Source: Octadecabacter ascidiaceicola (GTDB lineage: Bacteria > Pseudomonadota > Alphaproteobacteria > Rhodobacterales > Rhodobacteraceae). Taken from it: 64,000 nt of DNA. Below are positions 27,133 to 37,018 of this stretch, piece by piece. A model generated the notes under the pieces. That model saw nothing but the letters and a program-made list of their open reading frames with translations, was not told the origin of the DNA and did not search any database. The translations under genes were made by a program, and so were the position numbers. Each line of letters opens with the position of its first letter. Positions within the stretch are counted from its first letter, which is position 1. Where the stretch lies: NCBI RefSeq assembly GCF_900185015.1, contig NZ_FXYD01000003.1, forward strand, positions 434,001 through 498,000, written 5' to 3'.

Positions 27133-29376
27133 TTATTTACGCGTACGCTTCACTTTACGCGCTGTTTTCGCGGCCTTTTTCTTGGCGCTACTCATTTTGC
27201 GACGCGGGGGTTTGCCGCGATGGGTTGAACGGCCCTTAGGCATCGCTTTGCCGTCAATTTCTAACAGATCAACAATGAGGCCGCCCGTCACAGGCGCGGC
27301 CTCAACCAGTTTAACCGTCACGCGCACGCCGAGCCCGATGACAACGCCCGTGTCAGCCCCCATTAAGGTCTGGCTGTCGGCATCATAGTGGAAATACTCC
27401 GCCCCCAAATTGCGGATCGGGATCATGCCGTCAGCGCCCGTTTCATCGAGCTTCACAAACACGCCAAACTTCGCAATTCCGCTGACACGGCCCCCCATCA
27501 TAGCGCCAACACGGTCGTTCAGGAACGCTGCGAGGTAGCGGTCTGTGGTATCGCGCTCAGCCAGCATTGATCGGCGTTCCGTGTCGGAAATTGCGACTGC
27601 GGTCTCGGCCAGCATCGCTTCGTCTTCGGGTGTCAGCCCGTCCTTGCCCCAACCGTGCGCCGTGATCAGCGCGCGGTGAACAATCAGGTCAGAATAGCGG
27701 CGAATAGGCGATGTGAAATGCGCGTAAGCCAAGAGCGCGAGGCCAAAGTGCCCGAAGTTTTCAGGATTGTAATACGCTTGGGTCATCGAGCGCAGTGTTG
27801 AGATATTGATCAGTTCCGCGTCATCCGTTCCTGCCGCCTGAGACAGCAATCTGTTCAAGTGCCCCGTCTTAAGAACCTGCCCCTTCGCCAATTGCAGCCC
27901 AGCGGCTTGCGCTGTTTCACGCAACGCTTCGAGCTTTTCGGGCTTGGGTTCTTCGTGCACGCGGAACAACAGCGCAGTCTTTTTAGCAACCAAGGTTTCC
28001 GCCGCCGCGACGTTGGCAAGGACCATAAATTCTTCGATCAAGCGGTGCGCATCAAGGCGTTCCCTGAACGCTACATCTTCGACGACGCCATCATCATTCA
28101 GGACGATCTTTCGTTCGGGCAGATCAAGTTCAAGCGGCTGGCGCAAAGCCCGTGCCTTTTTTAGCGCGTCATAGCAGGCGTAAAGCGGGCGGATTACATC
28201 GTCGAGGAGCGGCGCGACCTTGTCGTTCACAACGCCGTCCATCGCGGCCTGTACTTCTTCGTAATTCAACGACGCGGGCGACTTCATAAGGCCACGCACA
28301 AAGCGATGAGATGTTTTGTTACCGTCGCGGTCGATCTGCATCTCAACGGCGATACAGGCCCGATCAACCCCTTCGTGCAACGAACAAAGATCACCAGACA
28401 ACCGGTCCGGCAACATCGGAACAACGCGGTCGGGAAAGTAAGTGGAATTGCCACGCTTGCGCGCTTCGCGGTCCAGTTCAGACCCCGGAGTGACGTAATG
28501 CGCCACATCCGCAATCGCGACCCAAAGCGCGAAACCGTCGTCACCGTTTGGTATGGCACAACAGGCGTCATCGTGGTCGCGCGCATCCCACGGGTCGATT
28601 GTTATCAGCGGCAGATCGCGCAAGTCATCGCGTTTTCCGAGGCCTGCTGGTTTCGCGGAATCGGCTTCGGCGATGACACTGTCAGGGAAATGATCAGGGA
28701 TGCCGTGTTGATGAATTGCAATCAGGCTGACGGCGCGTGGCTGTGTTGGGTCACCCAATCGCGCAACGATCCGCGCCTTAGGCAAACCCATTCGCCCTTT
28801 CGGGCCTGCTTGCTCGGCTTCAACAAGCTCGCCGTCTTTCGCATCACCCGTGGCCCCGGCCGCAACGACCCATTCCTTTTGGGACCCCTTGTCGACAGGA
28901 ACGATCCGGCCGCCCTCAGATCCAGCGCGAAACACGCCTAAAATACGCAGCGGGTTGGTGCCAATGCGACGGATAAGACGTGCTGAATAGGAATAATCCT
29001 CGCCACGAACCTCTGTCAGACGGCCAAGAATCCGCTCGCCTGCGCCCAGCGCGGGCTCATCAGGTTTCATAACCATCAAGACTTGCGGCGCATCGCCCTC
29101 GCCTGCCCATTCTAAAGGCCGTGCAAACAGATCACCGTCACTGTCGGGGCCCACAATTTCCAACACGGAAACCGGCGGCAGCTTGTTGGCATCACGGTAG
29201 GACGACTTGCGCTTTTGAAGCTTCCCTTCGTCCTCCAACTCGCGCAGCACACGTTTGAGATCAATGCGCGCAGCGCCTTTGATACCGAACGCCTTCGCTA
29301 TATCGCGCTTGGCAGCTTTGGTGGGATTTTCAGCGATCCATGTGAGGATCTCGGACTTCGAAGGGATACGTATCAT
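27133..29376 (-). CDS. rnr: Ribonuclease R
   Basis: 747-residue 3'-to-5' exoribonuclease able to degrade structured RNA. Order of parts: N-terminal winged helix (about 1-60), cold-shock RNA-binding domains (about 60-240), RNB catalytic domain opening with LPLITIDPWDARDHDDACCA (catalytic aspartates), and an S1 domain (GGRVSGIAKFGVFVKLDETG) near 630-700. It ends in a very basic tail rich in Lys and Arg, typical of RNase R. The start is ATG 29376. Single-gene unit, downstream of dapE by 129 bp. Confidence 0.96.
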   Translation of the reverse strand: MIRIPSKSEILTWIAENPTKAAKRDIAKAFGIKGAARIDLKRVLRELEDEGKLQKRKSSYRDANKLPPVSVLEIVGPDSDGDLFARPLEWAGEGDAPQVLMVMKPDEPALGAGERILGRLTEVRGEDYSYSARLIRRIGTNPLRILGVFRAGSEGGRIVPVDKGSQKEWVVAAGATGDAKDGELVEAEQAGPKGRMGLPKARIVARLGDPTQPRAVSLIAIHQHGIPDHFPDSVIAEADSAKPAGLGKRDDLRDLPLITIDPWDARDHDDACCAIPNGDDGFALWVAIADVAHYVTPGSELDREARKRGNSTYFPDRVVPMLPDRLSGDLCSLHEGVDRACIAVEMQIDRDGNKTSHRFVRGLMKSPASLNYEEVQAAMDGVVNDKVAPLLDDVIRPLYACYDALKKARALRQPLELDLPERKIVLNDDGVVEDVAFRERLDAHRLIEEFMVLANVAAAETLVAKKTALLFRVHEEPKPEKLEALRETAQAAGLQLAKGQVLKTGHLNRLLSQAAGTDDAELINISTLRSMTQAYYNPENFGHFGLALLAYAHFTSPIRRYSDLIVHRALITAHGWGKDGLTPEDEAMLAETAVAISDTERRSMLAERDTTDRYLAAFLNDRVGAMMGGRVSGIAKFGVFVKLDETGADGMIPIRNLGAEYFHYDADSQTLMGADTGVVIGLGVRVTVKLVEAAPVTGGLIVDLLEIDGKAMPKGRSTHRGKPPRRKMSSAKKKAAKTARKVKRTRK

Positions 29377-29505
29377 AGCGCCTGCCTATCACGGGTTATG
29401 CGTAACGTCAGACCCTATCTTTCTTCTTCTTTTGTTCAAAAACCTCAGAGGGAGTCGCTTTTGCGACGGGGGACTGGTCCCCCTCCCCGCTCGCCGCAGG
29501 CGCAA

Positions 29506-30648
29506 TCAGCTAAAGTAGTCGCGCAAGACACGCGTATAGATCGCCTTAAGCTGGGTGATTTGCTCGATAGGCACGCATTCATCAACCTGATGCATGGTTT
29601 TCCCGACAAGACCGACTTCCACGACAGGGCAATGGTTCTTCACAAAACGCGCATCCGACGTGCCGCCGGTTGTTGATAGCTCAGGCGTCACACCCGTTTC
29701 CATTTCCACCGCAGCACTTACGAGGTCGGACAATTCACCTGGAGGCGTCAGAAAGCTCTCGCCAGAAACCCGGGTATTCATATCTATTTGAACACCGAAT
29801 TCCGCTGCAACAGCGTCCACTTCGCTTTGCATCCATGCGATGACATCTGCGCTGGTGTGCAGGTCGTTGAACCGTACGTTGGCGCTGGCTTTGCAGGCGG
29901 CTGGGATAACGTTTGTGGCAGGGTTTCCCGTGTCGATGGTGACGACTGCGAGGGTCGAGGCGTCAAAATGATCGGACCCCTGGTCCATCTCATGGCTCGC
30001 CAAACGGTCCACCAATCGCGCCATCGCTGGCAGCGGGTTATTGGCGCGGTGCGGGTAGGCGGAATGGCCTTGTTTGCCTGTCACCGTGAAGTGCGACGTT
30101 AGCGAGCCGCGGCGCCCGACCTTTATCATCTCGCCCATTTTGTTCGGGCAGGTGGGTTCTCCCACGATACAGGCGGTCATTGCTTCGTTGTTGGTTTGCA
30201 TCCAGTCCAAAAGCGCGATGGTGCCGTCGGTTGATGGGCCTTCTTCGTCGCCTGTGATCGTCAGAATGATTGCGCCGTCTGGCGGCGTGTCTTTCACGAA
30301 ATCAACCGCTGCAGCGGCGAACGCCGCGACGCCGGATTTCATGTCTGTGGCCCCGCGACCATACATAATACCGTCGCGGATTTTTGCGCCGAATGGGTCG
30401 ACTGTCCATGCTGCTTCGTCGCCTACGGGGACAACGTCCGTATGACCGTTAAACCCGAACGATTTATTCGCTCCGCGCGCACCCCAACGGGCAAACAGGT
30501 TCGGCGTGCCGTTGCGGTCAACCCGCGTTGTTTCAAAACCGGCATCTGACAGCAGCTTATCCAGAAGCTGCAACGCGCCGCCCTCAACGGGGGTCACGCT
30601 AGGGCAGCGGATTAGATCGGCGGTTAAAGCAATCGGATCGACGGGCAT
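29506..30648 (-). CDS. dapE: Succinyl-diaminopimelate desuccinylase
   Basis: 380-residue M20-family zinc hydrolase. It removes succinate from N-succinyl-LL-DAP in lysine and peptidoglycan synthesis. Zn ligands and catalytic residues are visible in [44 protein letters not shown] and, near the end, [20 protein letters not shown]. The ATG at 30648 has an AGGAGA site upstream. The partner enzyme dapD lies about 4 kb away, separated by the Hint-domain genes. Confidence 0.96.
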   Translation of the reverse strand: MPVDPIALTADLIRCPSVTPVEGGALQLLDKLLSDAGFETTRVDRNGTPNLFARWGARGANKSFGFNGHTDVVPVGDEAAWTVDPFGAKIRDGIMYGRGATDMKSGVAAFAAAAVDFVKDTPPDGAIILTITGDEEGPSTDGTIALLDWMQTNNEAMTACIVGEPTCPNKMGEMIKVGRRGSLTSHFTVTGKQGHSAYPHRANNPLPAMARLVDRLASHEMDQGSDHFDASTLAVVTIDTGNPATNVIPAACKASANVRFNDLHTSADVIAWMQSEVDAVAAEFGVQIDMNTRVSGESFLTPPGELSDLVSAAVEMETGVTPELSTTGGTSDARFVKNHCPVVEVGLVGKTMHQVDECVPIEQITQLKAIYTRVLRDYFS

Positions 30649-30968
30649 GGAACTCTCCTTGTTGCCCCTGCGTTACCGAGGATTTGATGGTGATGCAAAC
30701 CTTGGCCCCAAGTTTCAACGGGCGATGTGTCTGTGACCTTCGCGACACATATTTCGCGTTACGTGTGCGTAAGCGTCTAAAAAGCCACCAAAAAATCCAC
30801 CCGTTAACATATGCTTAACACAATAATATTGACCCGAGGCAGGGCAGACATCGAGCGGACCCAACATGGTCCTTAGGTCGCAACGTCGACCACTAGATAT
30901 AGGTATTTCACCGACAAGTTCGGGTGAATTCCGTCTGGCTTGTCTCACCTTGGAAAGAGGTGAGTAGA
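30649..30968. other. 320-bp intergenic region upstream of Hint-domain gene
   Basis: No gene is seen. An AT-rich tract at about 30780-30835 carries GTTAAC and CTTAAC repeats and a run ending in AATAATATTGAC and is the most likely promoter area for the divergent dapE and Hint genes. I could not fix a -35/-10 pair. The start of the downstream gene has a ribosome site (AGAGGTGAG). Confidence 0.4.
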
Positions 30969-32558
30969 ATGGTTGCAGGCGTAGAGTTAACTTATAACAC
31001 CAATGCTACTGCGTTGCAGATGGCCAATTCTATCTTTGGCAGTGGCGTTACGGTCACTGGTGCCAGCTATTCCGGTTCCAGTTACTCATCCGGCATTTAT
31101 TCAAACGGCGACGCTGTTGCGGGTAACGTAACGCCCGGCGACACCGGCGTAATCCTGTCCACCGGTCGTGCAAACCGTTTCACCAACGACAATCCGAGCC
31201 AATCGAACCAAAGCACGAATACGTCCACCAATACGGGCGGCGCCAACAACGACGCTGACTTCAACACAGTCGCGGGTACCAACACGTATGATGCGTCTTA
31301 CATGGTTGTGGATTTCATCCCGACTGATGACGTGATGACGATGCAGTTTGTGTTCTCGTCTGAGGAGTACCCAGAATATACGAACTCTGTTTACAACGAT
31401 GCTGTTGGAGTCTGGATCAACGGAACGCACGTTCCGCTTTCGATTGCGAGCAGCGGTACGACCATCAGCACGGTCAACCAGTCAAACAACATCAACTTGT
31501 ACAACGACAACACGTCCGACCAGTTCAATACTGAGATGGATGGCTTTACCGTTACGATGACGCTGACGATCCCGGTGAATGTCGGCACAACAAACACAAT
31601 TAAAATCGGCATCGCTGATGTCGCCGATAGCAGTTACGATTCCAATCTCTTGATCGCCGCAGATTCTGTGCAAACGGAGCTTGTCGCTTTGGACGACCAG
31701 GTGACAATGCAGGACAGTGTCACCAAGAACGTTGATGTTCTCGACAACGATGTCAACAACACCACCGGCTCGCTTACGATCACACATATTAACGGTAATC
31801 CTGTCGTCGCTGGGCAAACGATCACACTGCCGACGGGCCAAACGGTGAAGCTGCTTGCCGATGGGACCTTCGACATCACCACGGATAGTGATTTTGAGAC
31901 GACCAACTTTACCTATGAGGTCGAAAGCACCGATGGCAGCGGGAACGTTTTGGAAACGGATGTTGGTTTCGTCACGGTTGAAACGATCCCCTGCTTTGTG
32001 GCTGGTACAATGATCGATACCGTTGATGGCCCCCGCGCGGTCGAAGGTCTGACAGCTGGTGACATGGTCATGACCCGTGATGATGGCCCGCAGCCGCTTC
32101 GCTGGATCGGACGTCGCGCTGTGCCTGCTATTGGAAAGATGGCCCCAATCCGTATTCGCGCGAATGCCTTGGGCGAGCATGGTGAGTTGATGGTTTCCCC
32201 ACTGCACCGCGTCATGGTTAAGGACGCATTGGCAGAACTGATGTTCGGCAACACCGAAGTTCTTATTGCCGCCAAAGACTTGGTGAATGACCGCAGCATC
32301 CGCGCTGTCGAAGGTGGTGAAGTGGAATACGTCCATCTGATGTTCGACCAACATCAGGTTATCTATTCGGAAGGCCTCGCAACGGAAAGCTTTCTTCCGG
32401 GGCCACAAACAACCAAGTCTTTTGAGGCTGAAATCGTCGAAGAGATTTGCACGATTTTCCCGGAACTGGATTTGGCGACGGGTGAAGGCTACGGGCCTGC
32501 CGCGCGGCCAATGCTCAAACGCTATGAGGCGGAAGCCCTGAAACGACGCGTGGCTTAG
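30969..32558 (+). CDS. Choice-of-anchor L / Big_9 / Hint-domain protein
   Basis: 529 residues from ATG 30969. Order of domains: choice-of-anchor L domain (about 1-230; signature MQFVFSSEEYPEYTNSVYND), a bacterial Ig-like VLDND-type domain (about 235-335; VDVLDNDVNNTTGSLTIT), then a Hint domain from Cys342 (PCFVAGTMIDTVDGPRAVEG). The Hint block B His is present in VSPLHRVMV (His413), and a further block FDQHQVIYSEGLATESFLPG follows. This layout suits a secreted or surface protein whose C-terminal part may self-cleave. No signal peptide is visible, so export would need a leaderless route. The N-terminal half is rich in Asn, Ser and Thr. Six bases separate it from the second Hint gene. Confidence 0.85.
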   Translation: MVAGVELTYNTNATALQMANSIFGSGVTVTGASYSGSSYSSGIYSNGDAVAGNVTPGDTGVILSTGRANRFTNDNPSQSNQSTNTSTNTGGANNDADFNTVAGTNTYDASYMVVDFIPTDDVMTMQFVFSSEEYPEYTNSVYNDAVGVWINGTHVPLSIASSGTTISTVNQSNNINLYNDNTSDQFNTEMDGFTVTMTLTIPVNVGTTNTIKIGIADVADSSYDSNLLIAADSVQTELVALDDQVTMQDSVTKNVDVLDNDVNNTTGSLTITHINGNPVVAGQTITLPTGQTVKLLADGTFDITTDSDFETTNFTYEVESTDGSGNVLETDVGFVTVETIPCFVAGTMIDTVDGPRAVEGLTAGDMVMTRDDGPQPLRWIGRRAVPAIGKMAPIRIRANALGEHGELMVSPLHRVMVKDALAELMFGNTEVLIAAKDLVNDRSIRAVEGGEVEYVHLMFDQHQVIYSEGLATESFLPGPQTTKSFEAEIVEEICTIFPELDLATGEGYGPAARPMLKRYEAEALKRRVA

Positions 32559-32564
32559 CACCTT

Positions 32565-33656
32565 ATGGCACTGAAATGGATCGGAACTCGGACGCAGGAA
32601 CGTGGGGTCTTTAACCCCGCCGGACTAAGCCGTGAGCAGGGATCTGTTTCGGTTGGTTCTGACCTTCTGGCGCGTGGAAGTTTGATGCTGGAAGTCTCGG
32701 TGCGCCCGCAGATGCATCCTGTGAACTTGCTGCGTTTTGGTGCGCTTGACCCTTGGCCTTCTGGCCTGACCGTTTGTTTGGAACCTGATGGCACCGTTCG
32801 TTTGATGATGCGTCAAGGTACGCGGCATTTGGCGACGGCGCTAAAAACGACATTGGGCAGCGACGTCCAGACTGCGCACATAACGTACATCTGGGACGCA
32901 CCTAAGCGACGTGGACGTCTTAGCGTGTATATCCCAGATCACGGCCGCCTTTGGCAAACAGAAGTGATATCCCCCTTCCCGCTATCCACGCGCGATGCTC
33001 AGAGAATCATCACCGACACTGACGGTTGTATGATCGATCCAAAGGTAGCATTCGTCGCAATTGCTGATGCGCCATGCCCGCTCGGCCCTATCCCCGGATT
33101 GTGTGGCTCTGCAGCGGTAGACACGCGAGATGGACCGAAAACACTGCGCGATATCGTCCCTGGCGACTTTGTGATTACCCAAGGCGGACGGTCCGTTCGC
33201 GTTCTTTGGTCCGGGAGTACAACCGTGCCAGCGCTGGGCCGTTTCGCACCGATGATACTACGCCGACCATATATGAGCCTATGGGATGACCTTGTGACGT
33301 CTCGTGACCAACGCGTCTGTTTGGCGGGTTCAGAAGTCGAGTATTTGTTTGGTGAAGAACGGGTTTCCACGGCGGTGCGCCACCTAGAAGTGCGAAATTG
33401 TGCCGGCCCTGCACGACCAACGCCACACGTTATGACCTATCACCAGATATTGCTCGAAACCCATGAGATCATGGTTGTGAACGGCGCGCTCGTCGAAAGT
33501 TTTGATGGGTCGGCGGTTTTAAACGCGCCAGCGATGACGAAATGGTCAGTTCTGGCTGACATCGCACCAGAGCTTCGCCCGCAGCGCGTTGGGTTGGCGG
33601 CACCCGTGTTGCAGGGGTACGAAGCCCTCACCCTTACAGGGGCGACAATCGGCTAG
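32565..33656 (+). CDS. Second Hint-domain protein, with degenerate Hint motif
   Basis: 363 residues. The N-terminal 170 residues look like a beta-sandwich (LEVSVRPQMHPVNLLRFGAL and following), then a Hint_2-type domain begins at Cys180 in IPGLCGSAAVDTRDGPKTLR. Where its neighbour has SPLHRV, this protein reads TSRDQRV, so the block-B His is replaced. The later part (HQILLETHEIMVVNGALVES) keeps the usual His-rich stretch. Autoprocessing is therefore doubtful; it may act as a binding partner or be under relaxed selection. The start ATG is six bases after the first gene, so the two form an operon. Its 3' end overlaps the next convergent gene by four bases. Confidence 0.82.
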   Translation: MALKWIGTRTQERGVFNPAGLSREQGSVSVGSDLLARGSLMLEVSVRPQMHPVNLLRFGALDPWPSGLTVCLEPDGTVRLMMRQGTRHLATALKTTLGSDVQTAHITYIWDAPKRRGRLSVYIPDHGRLWQTEVISPFPLSTRDAQRIITDTDGCMIDPKVAFVAIADAPCPLGPIPGLCGSAAVDTRDGPKTLRDIVPGDFVITQGGRSVRVLWSGSTTVPALGRFAPMILRRPYMSLWDDLVTSRDQRVCLAGSEVEYLFGEERVSTAVRHLEVRNCAGPARPTPHVMTYHQILLETHEIMVVNGALVESFDGSAVLNAPAMTKWSVLADIAPELRPQRVGLAAPVLQGYEALTLTGATIG

Positions 33657-34009
33657 TGTTTGGTGGCATCGTCGCCTTCAAAGAACGGGGTCATCTGCGC
33701 GACGATAACGCTGTTTTCGTCCAACGCACGCTTCATCAATTCGCGTTCTTCATCGGGAATATCGTGGCCTTCGGCAAGGCGTTCATCAAGCGTGCCGTAT
33801 CCCGACACATCAAGCGGCGCTGTATCAGCTTGCTTTAGGATCGCAACGGTTTCGCGTACGGCTTCTGCCTCATCAATTCCACTCGCGTAGATCATCAGCG
33901 CGGCACCGGTGCTGTCTTTGGGAAGCCCGTCACCGTCTTTACGGCCGATTTCGACTAGCAAGGTGTAGACCTGCTGGCGGGATGGTTTCTTTTGCTTTTT
34001 CTCGGTCAT
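33653..34009 (-). CDS. Conserved hypothetical protein, 118 aa
   Basis: Small acidic soluble protein, no signal peptide. The N-terminus is basic (MTEKKQKKPSRQQVYTLLVE), the rest acidic, with predicted helices around DEAEAVRETVAILKQADTAP and DEERELMKRALDENSVI. I do not recognise the family. Its ATG overlaps the stop of the small membrane protein upstream (ATGA), and that gene overlaps dapD, so the three are co-translated. Any link to DAP synthesis is only positional. Confidence 0.65.
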   Translation of the reverse strand: MTEKKQKKPSRQQVYTLLVEIGRKDGDGLPKDSTGAALMIYASGIDEAEAVRETVAILKQADTAPLDVSGYGTLDERLAEGHDIPDEERELMKRALDENSVIVAQMTPFFEGDDATKH

Positions 34010-34290
34010 TCGGACGGTTCCTTATCGATCCAGCGGGATTTTGAGGCCCAGAGCGAAGAGAAGATTAAGACAGCTTGGATCGGGATAAACCCCAGCGCAA
34101 GCAGGGCCGTGACCGTGGCCCAAACGGGGAAATTCAACGTTTCCGTCAGCGACTGAAACGGGCGATACAAGATCACAAACGCGAGAACCAAACAGGCCGC
34201 GTCAAAGGCAACAGGCGCCCAAGCCGCGGCCCATGACGGACGCTCTCCGCGCGAAATGCGGGATTTGGCGAGCGTCCGAGACAGCAGCAT
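34006..34290 (-). CDS. Small membrane protein, 94 aa, unknown
   Basis: Two hydrophobic segments (FDAACLVLAFVILYRPF; VWATVTALLALGFIPIQAVL) with a basic N-terminus and a charged C-terminal tail (ASKSRWIDKEPSE), predicting a small two-helix inner-membrane protein. No family recognised. It starts at the dapD stop (TAATG overlap) and its own stop overlaps the next gene. Confidence 0.62.
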   Translation of the reverse strand: MLLSRTLAKSRISRGERPSWAAAWAPVAFDAACLVLAFVILYRPFQSLTETLNFPVWATVTALLALGFIPIQAVLIFSSLWASKSRWIDKEPSE

Positions 34291-35117
34291 TAGTCGCGCA
34301 ACAGGTCGTTGATGCCTGTCTTAGAACGGGTCTTCTCATCAACCGTCTTCACGATGACCGCACAGTACAGGTTGATGTCGTTCTTGGACGGCATAGAGCC
34401 CGCAACGACAACTGAGTAAGGCGGCACTTCGCCGTAGAAGACTTCGCCAGTTTCGCGGTTCACGATCTTGGTGGACTGGCCAATGAAGACACCCATACCC
34501 AGCACGGATCCTTCGCGGATGATGCAGCCTTCAACAACTTCGGAGCGGGCTCCGATAAAGCAGTTGTCTTCGATAATTGTCGGGCCAGCCTGCATGGGTT
34601 CAAGAACGCCACCGATGCCGACGCCGCCGGACAGGTGCACGTTTTTGCCGATTTGCGCGCAGGACCCAACAGTCGCCCAGCCATCAACCATGGAACCTTC
34701 GTCGACGTATGCGCCGAGGTTCACAAAGGATGGCATCAACACAACGCCCGGTGCGATGTAGGCAGAACGGCGCACGATGGACCCCGGAACTGCGCGGAAA
34801 CCTGCGGCTTTCCATTCGTTGTCGCCCCAGCCCTGCCATTTGGACGGCACTTTGTCCCACCAATGGCCGTCGCCGTTTGATCCTTCGATCATCGCCATGT
34901 CGTTCAGGCGGAATGACAAAAGAACGGCCTTCTTTGCCCATTGGTTCACGTGCCAATCGCCGTTTTCACGACGTTCGGCAACACGCAGCTTACCAGAATC
35001 GAGAGCGTTCATCGTGTCTTCGATGGCTTCGCGGGTCACGCCTTGGGTGTTTGTGTCGATGGTGTCGCGGGCGTCCCACGCGGCTTCGATTGCGGTTTCA
35101 AGTTGTGCGTTGGACAT
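34290..35117 (-). CDS. dapD: 2,3,4,5-tetrahydropyridine-2,6-dicarboxylate N-succinyltransferase
   Basis: 275 residues. Transfers succinate from succinyl-CoA to tetrahydrodipicolinate in the succinylase route to DAP. The left-handed beta-helix of hexapeptide repeats is evident in [20 protein letters not shown] through [20 protein letters not shown], ending in the C-terminal NLYCAVIVK. The N-terminal helical domain (residues 1-95) is normal. The product of this step is later hydrolysed by DapE, encoded about 4 kb away. First gene of a three-gene overlapping unit with two small unknown proteins. Confidence 0.97.
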   Translation of the reverse strand: MSNAQLETAIEAAWDARDTIDTNTQGVTREAIEDTMNALDSGKLRVAERRENGDWHVNQWAKKAVLLSFRLNDMAMIEGSNGDGHWWDKVPSKWQGWGDNEWKAAGFRAVPGSIVRRSAYIAPGVVLMPSFVNLGAYVDEGSMVDGWATVGSCAQIGKNVHLSGGVGIGGVLEPMQAGPTIIEDNCFIGARSEVVEGCIIREGSVLGMGVFIGQSTKIVNRETGEVFYGEVPPYSVVVAGSMPSKNDINLYCAVIVKTVDEKTRSKTGINDLLRD

Positions 35118-35191
35118 GGTGGCCCCCTATGTTTTCACTGCGCGTGTTTCGCGTTTGAACGCCACATACCGCGCAATGCGGGTTTGGGCAA

Positions 35192-36103
35192 TCAAATCGG
35201 GATAGGCGCGGGGTTTGCGCCGCAAAGCAATATCGCGACCTTTTCGTTCTTGGACGGTTTGTAGGCACCGGATGTGATCGCGGCCAATGCTGCGGCACCT
35301 GCTGGTTCAACCAATTGACGCAGGTTTTGCCAAAGCAGTTTCTGCGCGTTGGCGATCGCATCATCAGGGAGCAGCAGCGTTTGCAGGTCGTTCTCTTTTG
35401 CTAGGTCATAGGCCATCCGCCCGATACGTTTCGCGCCCAGCGCGTTGGCGCAAATACCAGAAACCTCGATGTCCGTTTCAGGGCCATGCTGCAGGGCTGC
35501 ATGCATTGAGTTGGTCGTGTCGGATTCGACGCCAATGATGTTACGATCCTTGAACCAGGTCATCGCTCCGCCGATTAGCCCGCCACCACCGATGGCGATG
35601 ATGATCGTATCGGCGTCACACCCTTGGGCTTCCCACTCTTTGAAACAGGTTCCCTGCCCCGCAAGCGTCGCTGGCGCATCAAACGGGTGGATATCTATCG
35701 CACCTGTTTTTTCTTGGTGTGCTTTCGCGGCTGCGGCTGCATCTGCGTAGGCCCCTTCAACGATATGCAGGACGGCCCCAGTTTGCCGGATGACATCGAT
35801 CTTGGCAGGGCCTGCGAATTTGGGCACGTAAATATGCGCTTTGTGGCCTAAAGTCGTCGCGGCATGGGCGACGGCGGCACCATGATTGCCACCAGAGGCC
35901 GCGACAATGCCAGCAGTGGGCACGTCAGCCGTCAGTATAGAATTGAACGCACCTCGAGCCTTGAACGAACCCGTCTTCTGCGTGTGTTCAAACTTAAACT
36001 GTAGCGGCACGCCGAACGTGTCAGAGCGCATGACGGGGGTGACGTGAACGTAATCAGCGATCCGCGCGGCAGCGGCATCAATATCGGCGTGTGTAACGGG
36101 CAT
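35192..36103 (-). CDS. PLP-dependent threonine/serine dehydratase-like enzyme
   Basis: 303 residues, fold type II PLP enzyme. The Schiff-base Lys is in TGSFKARGAFNSIL, the Asn-loop in VAASGGNHGAAVAHAA and the phosphate-binding Gly loop in AIGGGGLIGGA. It lacks a C-terminal ACT domain, so it is of the short catabolic or serine racemase-like kind rather than biosynthetic IlvA. Substrate (Thr, Ser or threo-3-hydroxyaspartate) is not settled by sequence. The ATG has an AGGA site. Divergent from the LOG gene with 75 bp between. Confidence 0.9.
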   Translation of the reverse strand: MPVTHADIDAAAARIADYVHVTPVMRSDTFGVPLQFKFEHTQKTGSFKARGAFNSILTADVPTAGIVAASGGNHGAAVAHAATTLGHKAHIYVPKFAGPAKIDVIRQTGAVLHIVEGAYADAAAAAKAHQEKTGAIDIHPFDAPATLAGQGTCFKEWEAQGCDADTIIIAIGGGGLIGGAMTWFKDRNIIGVESDTTNSMHAALQHGPETDIEVSGICANALGAKRIGRMAYDLAKENDLQTLLLPDDAIANAQKLLWQNLRQLVEPAGAAALAAITSGAYKPSKNEKVAILLCGANPAPIPI

Positions 36104-36178
36104 TTACAGTTCCTGTCATTGGACAATCCACAGACAACCTGCCACTAAAATGCAAAGCCCAACAAGGAGCAGTTTGAG

Positions 36179-37018
36179 ATGAAAGATCACACCCGCCGCC
36201 ATCCGTTACGTGACAGCTCACAGGATCGCAAAGAAGCCGTCGAAGTCCCTGATACACCGCAGACGCGATCACCCGCCTATGCGCTGGCGTTTGCGGATCC
36301 GGATTTCTTGTGTCGTGATGAGTTGCGCCCCGTCCGGTTGCAGTTGGAGCTGCTGAAACCGGAACTCATGCTGGACGAACAAGGGATCGAGTCGACGATC
36401 GTTATGTTTGGCGGTGCGCGTATTCCGTCACCCGAAAACAAAGGCGCCGCCCGAACGAAGACCTTGGCGGACTTGTCGAAGTATTATGATGAAGCACGCA
36501 AGTTTGCGAAGCTCATGACCGAAACCGGTGAACCCCACGAGAACGTCATTGTGACGGGTGGTGGTCCGGGCGTTATGGAGGCCGGCAACCTCGGTGCGCT
36601 AGAGGCCGGCGGAAAGTCCATCGGGCTGAATATTGTATTGCCGCATGAGCAGGCGCCAAATGAGTATGTCACGCCTGAGCTGTGTTTCAACTTTCACTAC
36701 TTCGCGATCCGCAAAATGCATTTCCTTATGCGCGCGAAAGCGATCACGGTGTTCCCAGGTGGTTTCGGTACGCTGGATGAAACGTTTGAGGCGCTGACGT
36801 TGATCCAGACTGGCCGTATGGAGCGCGTGCCGTTCTTGCTGTTTGGTCGTGCGTTCTGGGAAAGCATCATCAACTGGGACGCGCTTTCTGAGGCGGGTAC
36901 GATTTCCGCTGATGACCTTGAGTTGTTCCGCTTTGTTGAAACGGCTGAAGAAGCTGTTGATGCATTAAACAACTGGGAAGGCGCAGGCGAAAAGCGCGGG
37001 GTTATTCCGGGGCGGTGA
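36179..37018 (+). CDS. LOG family protein (putative nucleoside-5'-monophosphate phosphoribohydrolase)
   Basis: 279 residues of the TIGR00730/LOG family. The family signatures VTGGGPGVMEAGNLGA and FPGGFGTLDETFEAL are complete. LOG proteins cleave the base from (cytokinin) nucleotide monophosphates; the physiological substrate in bacteria is often unknown. The N-terminal extension of about 60 residues before the Rossmann fold is seen in this alphaproteobacterial branch. AAGGAG lies nine bases upstream of the ATG. The 3' end overlaps the convergent next gene by 17 bases. Confidence 0.9.
   Translation: MKDHTRRHPLRDSSQDRKEAVEVPDTPQTRSPAYALAFADPDFLCRDELRPVRLQLELLKPELMLDEQGIESTIVMFGGARIPSPENKGAARTKTLADLSKYYDEARKFAKLMTETGEPHENVIVTGGGPGVMEAGNLGALEAGGKSIGLNIVLPHEQAPNEYVTPELCFNFHYFAIRKMHFLMRAKAITVFPGGFGTLDETFEALTLIQTGRMERVPFLLFGRAFWESIINWDALSEAGTISADDLELFRFVETAEEAVDALNNWEGAGEKRGVIPGR

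Noticed and set aside
31482-32561. Minus-strand open frame (359 codons) opposite the first Hint gene
   Set aside because: Antisense shadow; the plus-strand reading has recognisable domains.
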